Source: Defluviitaleaceae bacterium (GTDB taxonomy: Bacteria; Bacillota; Clostridia; Lachnospirales; WQUN01). Taken from it: a stretch of 64,000 nt of DNA. A program made the translations under genes and the position numbers. The DNA lies in NCBI GenBank assembly GCA_009780185.1, contig WRAN01000002.1, forward strand, positions 124,001 to 188,000, given 5' to 3'. Below are positions 55,430 through 63,563 of the stretch, piece by piece (the stretch's first letter is position 1; every line of letters begins with the position of its first letter). The notes beneath the pieces were generated by a model, which searched no databases, had not been told where the DNA came from, and saw only the letters and a program-made list of their open reading frames with translations.

Positions 55430-56343
55430 GTATTATTAATTTCAAAAGAATCGGAACCAGGCTGCACCGAAGCCGATATTTGTATTTATTAATTTTGCTA
55501 CCGGTCATTTACTATTTACTATTCCATTATAGACCTATGTACGGAATCCTTATTGCTTTCCAAAACTTTAGGGTTGCCCGAGGCATATGGGGCAGTGACT
55601 GGGTTGGCTTATTGCATTTTAGGCGATTCCTGGGAGACCCTTACTTTTGGCAGTTGGTGCGCAACACTTTCCTGATCAGCTTTTATGGCCTTTTGTGGGG
55701 TTTTCCGGCACCGATTATTTTGGCTATCATGCTTAATGAACTAAGGCTGAAGCGCTTCAAAAGATTTGTGCAAAGTGTCAGCTATCTACCACATTTTATA
55801 TCTGTAGTTGTAATATCCGGAATGGTGGTTAGGTTTGTATCTTTCGATGGGTTGATAAACCAGATCACGGGACTGTTTGGAATAGCACCAAGGCAGTTTC
55901 TTATGTTCCCTCAGTATTTTAGGACAATTTTCATTTCTTCTGGTATCTGGTCCAGTGTGGGATGGGGTTCGATAATTTATCTGGCAGCCCTTTCCGGTGT
56001 AAACCCCGAGCTTTATGAGGCTGCGTCAATTGACGGAGCCGGCCGATTTAGGAAGATGATAAGCGTTACTTTGCCCAGCATTACGCCCACAATCTCGATA
56101 ATGCTTGTTTTGAACCTTGGTCGGATTTTATCGGTAGGACATGAAAGAGTTCTGTTGCTTTATAACGGTGCAATTTTTGAGACAGCGGATGTTATATCAA
56201 CGTTTGTTTTCAGGCGGGGAATTATGGGCAACGACTTTAGCTTTGCAACAGCCATTGGGCTTTTTGAATCGCTTATTGGGTTAGTGTTTATCATAACCGC
56301 CAACAAAATATCCAACTTAATAAGCGAAAACGGATTATGGTAA
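55426..56343 (+). CDS. carbohydrate ABC transporter permease, LplB type
   Basis: 305 residues with six predicted membrane helices. N-terminal R-Y-L-Y-L-L-I-L-L-P-V-I-Y-Y and P-M-Y-G-I-L-I-A-F-Q-N-F are typical of LplB; EAA loop E-A-A-S-I-D-G-A-G-R-F-R-K-M contacts the ATPase. Starts at GTG 55426, overlapping the previous stop (GTGA); the purine tract is very close to the start, so coupling is likely. Pairs with the LplC-type permease downstream. Confidence 0.94.
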   Translation: MSIINFKRIGTRLHRSRYLYLLILLPVIYYLLFHYRPMYGILIAFQNFRVARGIWGSDWVGLLHFRRFLGDPYFWQLVRNTFLISFYGLLWGFPAPIILAIMLNELRLKRFKRFVQSVSYLPHFISVVVISGMVVRFVSFDGLINQITGLFGIAPRQFLMFPQYFRTIFISSGIWSSVGWGSIIYLAALSGVNPELYEAASIDGAGRFRKMISVTLPSITPTISIMLVLNLGRILSVGHERVLLLYNGAIFETADVISTFVFRRGIMGNDFSFATAIGLFESLIGLVFIITANKISNLISENGLW

Positions 56344-56356
56344 GGAGGGATAAACA

Positions 56357-57241
56357 GTGAAAATTAGAAGAACTCCTGCCGAAATCACTTTCGACGCTGC
56401 CAACATACTTCTTTTAGGACTTATTGCCTTTATCATGATTTACCCTATGTATTATGTATTCATCGTGTCTATAAGCTCAGGGATACATGTACTGCGTGGT
56501 GATGTTACATTCTTCCCAAGGCAACCGACATTTGAGGTCTACAGAACGGTTTTGCAAAACCCAGATATTCATACAGGGTTTAGAAATACACTGTTGTATA
56601 CATCTGTGGGCACGGCCATCAACCTTATTATGACCACCCTATGCGCTTATCCGCTTTCACGTAAAGACTTTTATGGCAGGAAACCGCTCACATTTTTCTT
56701 TTTGCTGACGATGTTTATCAGCGGAGGTATGATTCCTCTGTATCTAACAGTGCTTGATTTAGGACTTATTAATACTATGTGGGCAATTGTGCTTCCGCCC
56801 GCTATCAGCACATGGAATATGTTAATAATGCGCTCGTTTTTTACTAATATTCCGGAATCCCTGCACGAATCAGCAACAATTGATGGAGCTAACGACTTGC
56901 AGATATTATCACGTATTGTTTTACCACTATCTAAGCCTGTAATGGCAACGATGCTACTTTTTTACGCTGTCGCTCACTGGAATAGCTGGTTTTCTGCGGT
57001 TATTTACCTCAACCAGCGGGCAAGGCTACCACTTCAAGTATTCTTACGTGATATCGTTATAACCGGCGTGTTTGGGGATCAGCATGAGTTAGTTGGTACA
57101 GCAATGGATCATTTTCAGGTTGTTGCCACAAATTATCAATATGCAGTAATTATTATTACTGTTGTCCCCATTTTGCTTGTATATCCATTCTTACAAAAGC
57201 ATTTCACTAAAGGTGTAATGATAGGCTCAATAAAGGGCTAA
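56357..57241 (+). CDS. carbohydrate ABC transporter permease, LplC/YtcP type
   Basis: 294 residues, six predicted helices, EAA loop E-S-A-T-I-D-G-A-N-D-L-Q. Start is GTG at 56357 with AAGGAGGG nine bases before it. Closely similar in its C-terminal half to the truncated permease at 1-570, sharing the last fifteen residues, which points to duplication of whole import modules. With the LplB-type permease it forms the membrane channel. Confidence 0.95.
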   Translation: MKIRRTPAEITFDAANILLLGLIAFIMIYPMYYVFIVSISSGIHVLRGDVTFFPRQPTFEVYRTVLQNPDIHTGFRNTLLYTSVGTAINLIMTTLCAYPLSRKDFYGRKPLTFFFLLTMFISGGMIPLYLTVLDLGLINTMWAIVLPPAISTWNMLIMRSFFTNIPESLHESATIDGANDLQILSRIVLPLSKPVMATMLLFYAVAHWNSWFSAVIYLNQRARLPLQVFLRDIVITGVFGDQHELVGTAMDHFQVVATNYQYAVIIITVVPILLVYPFLQKHFTKGVMIGSIKG

Positions 57242-57278
57242 TCATATAATTTATGCAAAGCTTAAGGAGGAAAGCCAA

Positions 57279-58934
57279 ATGAGTAAAACAAAACGCATGA
57301 CAGTCTTAGCTGCTATTATGCTGCTCGCTGTTGTAATGTTTGCCGCTTGCGGCGGTGCCGAAGAGCCCGCAATCACTCCGGCGACACCAACGCCTACCGT
57401 AGATGCAGGCGGAGACCAACAAGAAACAGATGAACCTGAAGTTTCGACGCTTATCTCACCAGATGAGAGAACCCTCACTATCATGATAAGCGAACATTCA
57501 CTGCAGCCCATCAGAGACATGGCGCCGGCACAGGAAGAAATCCTTCGTCAAACAGGCATCAGGATAAACTTCGAAGCCTTCCCAGGCGGTGTTTACAGCG
57601 AGAGGTTGAACATATTACTGGCTACAGGCCAATTGCCGGATATCGTACAATTGGAAGGCATGGCCAATATAAACAACTTCTACGATGCCGAAATATTCCT
57701 TCCTCTTATGCAGTTTAGTCATCTCATGCCCAATTTCATGGAAATCTGGTACAGCGACCCTAATCTTCCGATGATACTACGCGGCCCAGACAGAGAACTT
57801 TTTGCTTTCCCGGTTATCAGAGCCAATGAAGCCAGAGGTGGTTATGGCCCAGTAATCCGCACCGACCTTCTTGCAAGGCACGATTTACCCATTCCCACTA
57901 CATGGGAGCAAGTCATAGATGTATTGGCAGAGCTTAGAGTCCACTATCCTGATTCTGCACCATGGGCACCAAGAAGAGGCTTTGGCCGCGGCTTGTTCGA
58001 CACCACCGCCTATGCTTTGGGTTCTGGTTGGGATGAGTCTCATATCGTATATTACGATGCGGATACAAGCAGATACATCTTTGGCCCAATTACGCCGGAA
58101 TTTAGAGATGTTATTTACTTCTACAGGCGTGCATATGAAAGAGGTGTATTTGCACCTGACTTTGCAAACCTTTCTAACGATGAATGGAGAACAAGCTTAA
58201 GCAGTGGCAGGTCTTTCTTCTATGTAGACAATACTGGTTTTTCTATGGGCTTCTCCAGAGACCTTCATCATGAAGATCCTGATGCCAGATTTGAGTTTAT
58301 CGGATCTCTTTACAATCATCACGGTCAAAGAAGGGCCCAGTGGACCTATGGCGTTGCCAGGATGTTTGCAATCAATGCAAATATAGAGGATCCCGAAACT
58401 GTAGTACGGTTTATGGATTGGATGTACTCCCCAATGGGTACCGCTATTTCCAACTTTGGCGTTGAGGGCGAGCACTTCTTCTTTGACACTGACGGACAAC
58501 CTCAGTTCCTTCCTGAATTTGTGCTACAATATCAAGACGTGGAAAACCCATACTACTCCATTTTTGCTGATGTAGGCATCACTATGCTTAACTTTGCCCC
58601 CCATGCCGCAAATACCTGGGCAGCACATCAAATTAATAATATATTGGGGCTTTTTGACGAATGGCAAGAAAGACACCAATACACAATGGACAATGACCCA
58701 GGCTATCGTTTCGGCAACCTTTTCCCACCTCTTTCAGCAGACGAATCCGATAGGGTTCGTGATCTTGTAGCCGATATAAACACCTTCCTTGAGCAACAAT
58801 ACTTCAGATTTGTTACAGGCCAAGTGCCAATGTCTGATTGGGATGATGTTGTTGTACCAGCCCTAATCAGAATGGGCGCCCAAGAGCTTGAAGATATCTG
58901 GAATGAAGCGCTCGATCGTGCACTGGGTAGATAA
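57279..58934 (+). CDS. extracellular solute-binding lipoprotein of second carbohydrate importer
   Basis: 551 residues. Lipoprotein signal with Cys24 (lipobox F-A-A-C), a T/P/E linker (25-60), then a family 1 binding-protein fold rich in aromatic residues. Related in architecture to the binding protein at 588-2264, ending in the same M-S-D-W-D segment near the C-terminus. AAGGAGG before the ATG at 57279. Captures oligosaccharide at the cell surface for the two permeases just upstream. Confidence 0.93.
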   Translation: MSKTKRMTVLAAIMLLAVVMFAACGGAEEPAITPATPTPTVDAGGDQQETDEPEVSTLISPDERTLTIMISEHSLQPIRDMAPAQEEILRQTGIRINFEAFPGGVYSERLNILLATGQLPDIVQLEGMANINNFYDAEIFLPLMQFSHLMPNFMEIWYSDPNLPMILRGPDRELFAFPVIRANEARGGYGPVIRTDLLARHDLPIPTTWEQVIDVLAELRVHYPDSAPWAPRRGFGRGLFDTTAYALGSGWDESHIVYYDADTSRYIFGPITPEFRDVIYFYRRAYERGVFAPDFANLSNDEWRTSLSSGRSFFYVDNTGFSMGFSRDLHHEDPDARFEFIGSLYNHHGQRRAQWTYGVARMFAINANIEDPETVVRFMDWMYSPMGTAISNFGVEGEHFFFDTDGQPQFLPEFVLQYQDVENPYYSIFADVGITMLNFAPHAANTWAAHQINNILGLFDEWQERHQYTMDNDPGYRFGNLFPPLSADESDRVRDLVADINTFLEQQYFRFVTGQVPMSDWDDVVVPALIRMGAQELEDIWNEALDRALGR

Positions 58935-58960
58935 TTAAAATTGAATAGAGAGGTTTTTCA

Positions 58961-61900
58961 ATGACTTATCACGAATTGAAAAAGGATTTCCTCTCGCCAA
59001 GTTCGCAGCATCGTTCCTTGCCCTTTTGGGCTTGGAACGATGCTCTTTTAGTTGACGAATTGGTGAGGCAAATCCATTCTATGAAAGAACAGGGAATTGG
59101 CGGTTTTTTCATGCATTCCCGTGAGGGACTAGAGACGGATTATTTAAGCGAGGAATGGTTTGACCTAGTAAAAGCCTGCGTAGATGCCGCAAAGGAAGCA
59201 GGCATGGAGGCATGGCTTTACGATGAGGACAGATGGCCCTCAGGTACGGCGGGTGGCAGAGTAACCCGGGATGGCGGAGATGATTCTAGATGCAAAGGGC
59301 TTACGATGGAAGTCAGTCAGGTTTTTCCGCAAGATATAGAAAAGCACTTGGCCATTTATAAAGCATCAGTTGATGGTCACCAGCTAAACTATTTCCAAAG
59401 ACTTGATAAATGCGAACCTCTTGTGGAAAATGAGGTTTATCTAATCTGCCGGATAGAAGTCTCTGGCCCTAGCGAGTGGTTTAACGACGAATCTCCGCCG
59501 GATAATCTTAACCCACAGTCTGTGAAGCGCTTTATCGAAATCACGCACGAAGCGTATAAAGCTAAAGTTGGAGATGAGTTTGGCAAAACCGTTAAGGGAA
59601 TATTTGCTGATGAGCCGGGGCTGCATGATACCCATACAACCTTTGACCCCAATCGTGGGTGGATTCCATGGACTTATATTTTTAAAGATTATTTCACACA
59701 AAAACGCGGTTATGACCTACTTGATTATGTCCCGTTAATTTTCTTTGATGGGGACGAAAGCGCTTCTGCTCGTCATGATTATTGGCGCACGGTGACGGAA
59801 TTATATGTAGAGAGTTTTTCCATGCAGATTAGCCTATGGTGTGAGGAGAATAATATCGACTTTACCGGGCATTTTCTTCAGGAAAACCGTATAGGCCTGT
59901 CTGCCAGAGTGGGCGGAGCTGTTATGCCTCATTATGTGTATCAACACATCCCTGGCATCGACTTACTTATGGAGCAGACTAAGGAGTACCTTACAGTACG
60001 CCAATGTACCAGTGTTGCGAATCAATATAGTAGGCCTTGGGTGCTGACAGAGACATATGGCTGCACCGGCTGGCACTTCACATTTGAAGGCCAAAAATGG
60101 CTGGGGGATTGGCAATATGTGCAAGGTGTCACTCGTAGATGCCAGCACTTAGCCCTATATTCGATCAAGGGTTGCCGAAAGCGGGATTATCCTCCAGTTT
60201 TTAATTACAACACCAGCTGGTGGAAGTATAACCATGTGGTTGAAGATTACTTTGCAAGGTTGTCTGCTGTACTAGGTAGAGGGCGGCCGGTAAGAGATAT
60301 TTTGATATTGCATCCTGCCACTACGGCGTGGGCTTTGCTTGGCACAAGCCCCTATGGTACCCCCCGCCGCCGAGACGAGAGGGATATCCCAGGTATTGAT
60401 GCATATGGCTATAAACTGAATGCGATGCTTAAATATCTAATGGGTATGCATTATGATTTTGACCTGGGCGATGAACTGATTATGGCACAGGAAGCATCTG
60501 TCTGTGACGGCGTTTTCAGAATAAAAGAAGGCGCATATAAGACAATCATTATTCCTGAGATTGAAACAATGCTGCGTAGTACTTACCTGCTTTTGATGGA
60601 TTTTCTTAATGCTGGTGGGCATGTAATTTCACTCGTGCCCTTTGCTTTAATGTTGGAGGGGCGCAAATCGCCAGAGCTGTCAAAGTTGTATGGGCATGAA
60701 AATCTAATAGCAGTAGAGAGTTTTACTGAAGTAGACCAAGCTCTTGAGGGGCTGGAATGTCGGCACATCAGCATACAAGACGAGCGTGGGAATGAATGTC
60801 ATGATATTTATTGTATGCTGAAAGAGACAGATAGCCTTAGAACTTTGTTTGTAGTAAACAATAATCGCAATCAAGGACACTCGATAAAAATAAAAATACC
60901 CTCATTATGGCGAGAAGGATATGAAAAGGCACAGGGATTAACGCTATATGAGTATGACGTGGAAGAATGGGATATGCTGTCAGGTGAGGTATACGCCGCT
61001 GAATATTCCCAAGGAGAGATTGCTACTAGTTTCGGCCCTGCAGAATCTAAGATGTATGTATTAAAAAGCGGTAAAGTAAACAATAGCGCTAAACCCAACC
61101 TAGCAAAGATAAAGCCTCCTAATATGTCCTTGTGTACGACTCTGCCGTCTACGTTCACATTTAGGCGGGATTTACCTAATTCACTAACTTTGGATATGTG
61201 TGCATATAGGATTGGTGATACAGCATTTTCTGATGTGATGCAGTTGTGGCAGGCCCAAAGGGATATAAGGGATGCACTAGGAATGCGGCAAATTTATTAT
61301 AATGGGCTTGCCCAGCGGTATAAGTGGGCTAATGTCCCCCACCCTAATGACGGCGCAAAGGTTGAGCTTAAATTTCAATTCTATGTTGAGCATATTCCAG
61401 AGGGTGGTATTTCTCTAGCTATTGAATCCCCCGAGCATTTTAAGATATATCTAAATGCCGTTAAAGCGGAAACAGCCGATGCAAATAATTATTTTATTGA
61501 CAAGAGTATTGGCGTAGTACGTTTAAACGGCATACAGGTAGGAATCAATACTCTGCTGATTGCTTGCGAATACAAAAATAGCTACGAGTTGGAAGATTGC
61601 TATATTCTTGGGGATTTTGGTGTAGATGTAGACAGACGCATTACTAAAGAGCCAAAAAAGTTAAGACTAGGCGACTGGTGTTTGCAAGGCCTGATGCATT
61701 ATGCGGGTGCGGTTATATATGAATCAGCTGTTGAGATAAAGGCTGATCACGAAGCGAGATATTTCATTGATGTGGGGTCGTTCCTTGCTACAGTTATTGC
61801 AGTTAAGGTAAATGGTCAATTGGCTGGATATATTCCTTGGAAATGTGCAAATATACTGGAAATTACTAAGTTTATATGGGATGGGATAAATAATTTTGAG

Positions 61901-62077
61901 TTAGAGGTTATGGGAAGCCCCAGGAATCTTTTTGGGCCGTTTCATGTTAAAGAAGGAGAGCCGGATAACACCAGCTGGAGTAGTTTTAGGACTGAGGCCG
62001 ATAATTATACACCGGATTATAACTTGCAGCCATACGGACTAAATGACATTATTAAGATTATGAAGGTTGCTGACTAG
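58961..62077 (+). CDS. large glycoside hydrolase, GH106/alpha-L-rhamnosidase-like
   Basis: 1038 residues, no signal peptide. The N-terminal barrel carries P-F-W-A-W-N-D, I-G-G-F-F-M-H-S-R-E-G-L, A-W-L-Y-D-E-D-R-W-P-S-G and later I-F-A-D-E-P-G and T-E-T-Y-G-C, the pattern of the Glyco_hydro_106-like family, whose characterised members remove alpha-L-rhamnose. C-terminal beta-sandwich domains follow from about 700. Acidic residues of the E-D, D-E-P and T-E-T segments are candidate catalysts. As the last gene of the importer locus it presumably degrades the imported glycan in the cytoplasm. The exact specificity is open. Confidence 0.78.
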   Translation: MTYHELKKDFLSPSSQHRSLPFWAWNDALLVDELVRQIHSMKEQGIGGFFMHSREGLETDYLSEEWFDLVKACVDAAKEAGMEAWLYDEDRWPSGTAGGRVTRDGGDDSRCKGLTMEVSQVFPQDIEKHLAIYKASVDGHQLNYFQRLDKCEPLVENEVYLICRIEVSGPSEWFNDESPPDNLNPQSVKRFIEITHEAYKAKVGDEFGKTVKGIFADEPGLHDTHTTFDPNRGWIPWTYIFKDYFTQKRGYDLLDYVPLIFFDGDESASARHDYWRTVTELYVESFSMQISLWCEENNIDFTGHFLQENRIGLSARVGGAVMPHYVYQHIPGIDLLMEQTKEYLTVRQCTSVANQYSRPWVLTETYGCTGWHFTFEGQKWLGDWQYVQGVTRRCQHLALYSIKGCRKRDYPPVFNYNTSWWKYNHVVEDYFARLSAVLGRGRPVRDILILHPATTAWALLGTSPYGTPRRRDERDIPGIDAYGYKLNAMLKYLMGMHYDFDLGDELIMAQEASVCDGVFRIKEGAYKTIIIPEIETMLRSTYLLLMDFLNAGGHVISLVPFALMLEGRKSPELSKLYGHENLIAVESFTEVDQALEGLECRHISIQDERGNECHDIYCMLKETDSLRTLFVVNNNRNQGHSIKIKIPSLWREGYEKAQGLTLYEYDVEEWDMLSGEVYAAEYSQGEIATSFGPAESKMYVLKSGKVNNSAKPNLAKIKPPNMSLCTTLPSTFTFRRDLPNSLTLDMCAYRIGDTAFSDVMQLWQAQRDIRDALGMRQIYYNGLAQRYKWANVPHPNDGAKVELKFQFYVEHIPEGGISLAIESPEHFKIYLNAVKAETADANNYFIDKSIGVVRLNGIQVGINTLLIACEYKNSYELEDCYILGDFGVDVDRRITKEPKKLRLGDWCLQGLMHYAGAVIYESAVEIKADHEARYFIDVGSFLATVIAVKVNGQLAGYIPWKCANILEITKFIWDGINNFELEVMGSPRNLFGPFHVKEGEPDNTSWSSFRTEADNYTPDYNLQPYGLNDIIKIMKVAD

Positions 62078-62099
62078 CTCCCAAGGCATAACTAAGAAT

Positions 62100-62133
62100 A
62101 TGGCTACGCTTAAGACAACCAGCGTAGCCATTT
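62100..62133. terminator. terminator-like hairpin after the GH106-like gene
   Basis: ATGGCTACGCT / AGCGTAGCCAT, 11 perfect pairs, loop of ten bases, followed by TTTAAATT. Lies between convergent genes. Shares the GCGTAGCCATTT strand with the argB terminator. Confidence 0.85.
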
Positions 62134-62151
62134 AAATTACCATAACCTAGC

Positions 62152-63300
62152 CTACACAGCGCAGGCTACCCTATTTTCTATATATTCGGCATATACTTGC
62201 GCTACCAGCTTGCTATACTTTAGTGCTTGCCGATTATCCCCAACTTCTTCGTAAAATCTGCATATCTTCTCATAATACTCTACAACTTCTGCATACTGCT
62301 CAAGCTCTTGCAATTTTGGAATGGCTTCACTAACCAAGTGCTGCATAGCCATGGGGTTACTAAGGGATACAGAATACTTTAATGCCGTAAGCAAAGCCTC
62401 TCTTGTTGCCCCCCATTCTGTCCTTGAATCAATTTTCTTGAGGGCTTTATTTACATGGGCAAGGCCTTCTTTTTTATTGCCTAGGGCAAACAATGTTTGG
62501 GCTTTGGCGTATAAACAGCGCATATATTGCTTGCTGCCATCAGTAAAATACTTAGCAGCAATATCAATATATGTAATTGAATTGCTGTAATCTTTATATA
62601 AATAATAAATTCGCCCTACAGTGAGATAAATATATCCCATGGAGGCATCTGTGTTTTTCTTAAATTTTTCGATAAAAAGGCAGTTGTTTACCAACTTAAA
62701 TGCCTCATCGAATTGGCCTAGCTTACTGTGATTAATTGCAAGCAAGCACTGGATATAAATATCGTGAACACGTATCTTCTTTTCTTCTGCCAGTTCCATT
62801 GCCATCTCTAGATACTGGGTAGCTTTTTTTGTGTTATCGATATGGGATAGGCAGTAGGCAATATTATAAAGAAACCCCACATCTGCCCACTCGTGGGCTC
62901 GATCTTCTGCTTCGGCCTTATAAAACAATTTTAAGGCTTCTTTAAAGTTACGCTTTTCCATTTCTCGCGACCCGAGGAGGCGGAAATAAAAGTGCAAATG
63001 CTCGTCACAGAATTCAGCTGTATTATTTTCTAAGTCACTCATGATTTCGTTATAAACATCATGATCGCCTTTTGCCAGATGGTATCCAGCATTAAATAGG
63101 GTATAAAGATAGTTTAAATCTCTTTCTTCCCAACGGCCTTTGCACTTTGTAAGCTGAGGCAAAAGGGCCTCTGCTTGGTCTAGGTTACCTTGGTCTATTA
63201 AGGTTCTCCACTCATGGAGCTTTGCGTGGAGGTCAGCTCTTTCCTTTCTGGAAAAAGGTTTAGCTTTTTTTACGTGGTTAAATTTGAGAATATTTCCCAT
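62152..63300 (-). CDS. TPR-repeat protein (Rap-like architecture, no DNA-binding domain)
   Basis: 382 residues made of helical repeats with TPR spacing from about 45 to the end (for example Y-N-I-A-Y-C-L-S-H-I, A-K-A-Q-T-L-F-A-L-G-N, Y-Y-E-K-I-C-R-F-Y-E-E-V-G). The N-terminus is basic (K-K-A-K-P-F-S-R-K-E-R). No helix-turn-helix. Length and repeat layout recall Rap-type members of the RRNPP peptide-sensor group, but no phr-type peptide gene is seen and the Rap phosphatase residues cannot be checked here. GGGGGAA precedes the ATG at 63300. Driven by a consensus promoter with a dyad at its start. Confidence 0.7.
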   Translation of the reverse strand: MGNILKFNHVKKAKPFSRKERADLHAKLHEWRTLIDQGNLDQAEALLPQLTKCKGRWEERDLNYLYTLFNAGYHLAKGDHDVYNEIMSDLENNTAEFCDEHLHFYFRLLGSREMEKRNFKEALKLFYKAEAEDRAHEWADVGFLYNIAYCLSHIDNTKKATQYLEMAMELAEEKKIRVHDIYIQCLLAINHSKLGQFDEAFKLVNNCLFIEKFKKNTDASMGYIYLTVGRIYYLYKDYSNSITYIDIAAKYFTDGSKQYMRCLYAKAQTLFALGNKKEGLAHVNKALKKIDSRTEWGATREALLTALKYSVSLSNPMAMQHLVSEAIPKLQELEQYAEVVEYYEKICRFYEEVGDNRQALKYSKLVAQVYAEYIENRVACAV

Positions 63301-63326
63301 GGCAATTCCCCCAAAAGATGTATTTA

Positions 63327-63343
63327 ATGTCAGTTTTTGACAT
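63327..63343. promoter_or_regulatory. dyad operator ATGTCA-N5-TGACAT before the TPR gene
   Basis: Perfect 6-base inverted repeat placed just downstream of the predicted transcription start of the TPR gene, where a bound repressor would block elongation or initiation. The binding protein is unknown. Confidence 0.55.
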
Positions 63344-63355
63344 CATCAGGGTGCG

Positions 63356-63384
63356 ATTATAATTCCATTTCCCACCAATGTCAA
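63356..63384 (-). promoter_or_regulatory. perfect consensus sigma-A promoter of the TPR gene
   Basis: TTGACA (79-84) and TATAAT (56-61) on the minus strand, spacer 17 bases: full match to the consensus. Such strength, paired with the dyad at 63327-63343, suggests repression control. Confidence 0.9.
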
Positions 63385-63435
63385 CAGCACTTATGCTATT
63401 TTGAGAAATTTTTACATAAAAATTTTTTTATTATG

Positions 63436-63462
63436 GGAAATAAAAAAGCCAGCTTAGCTGGC
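63436..63462 (-). terminator. small terminator hairpin
   Basis: GCCAGC-TAA-GCTGGC followed by TTTTTTATTT on the minus strand; second terminator after the nucleoside kinase gene. Confidence 0.75.
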
Positions 63463-63492
63463 GGGAAATGGCGCTTTATGCGCTAAAATAAA

Positions 63493-63551
63493 ATGCCCTA
63501 CACAGGCAAGACTGATTTCGAATTAATTCGCTATAAGCCAATGTAGGGCAT
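63493..63551 (-). terminator. long hairpin with inner palindrome after the nucleoside kinase gene
   Basis: ATGCCCTACA / TGTAGGGCAT, ten perfect pairs, enclosing 39 bases that include the 12-base palindrome CGAATTAATTCG (63519-63530). Followed by TTTTATTTT on the minus strand. Reads as the primary terminator of the kinase gene, but the inner structure is unusual. Confidence 0.65.
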
Positions 63552-63563
63552 AGTAAATGGATG

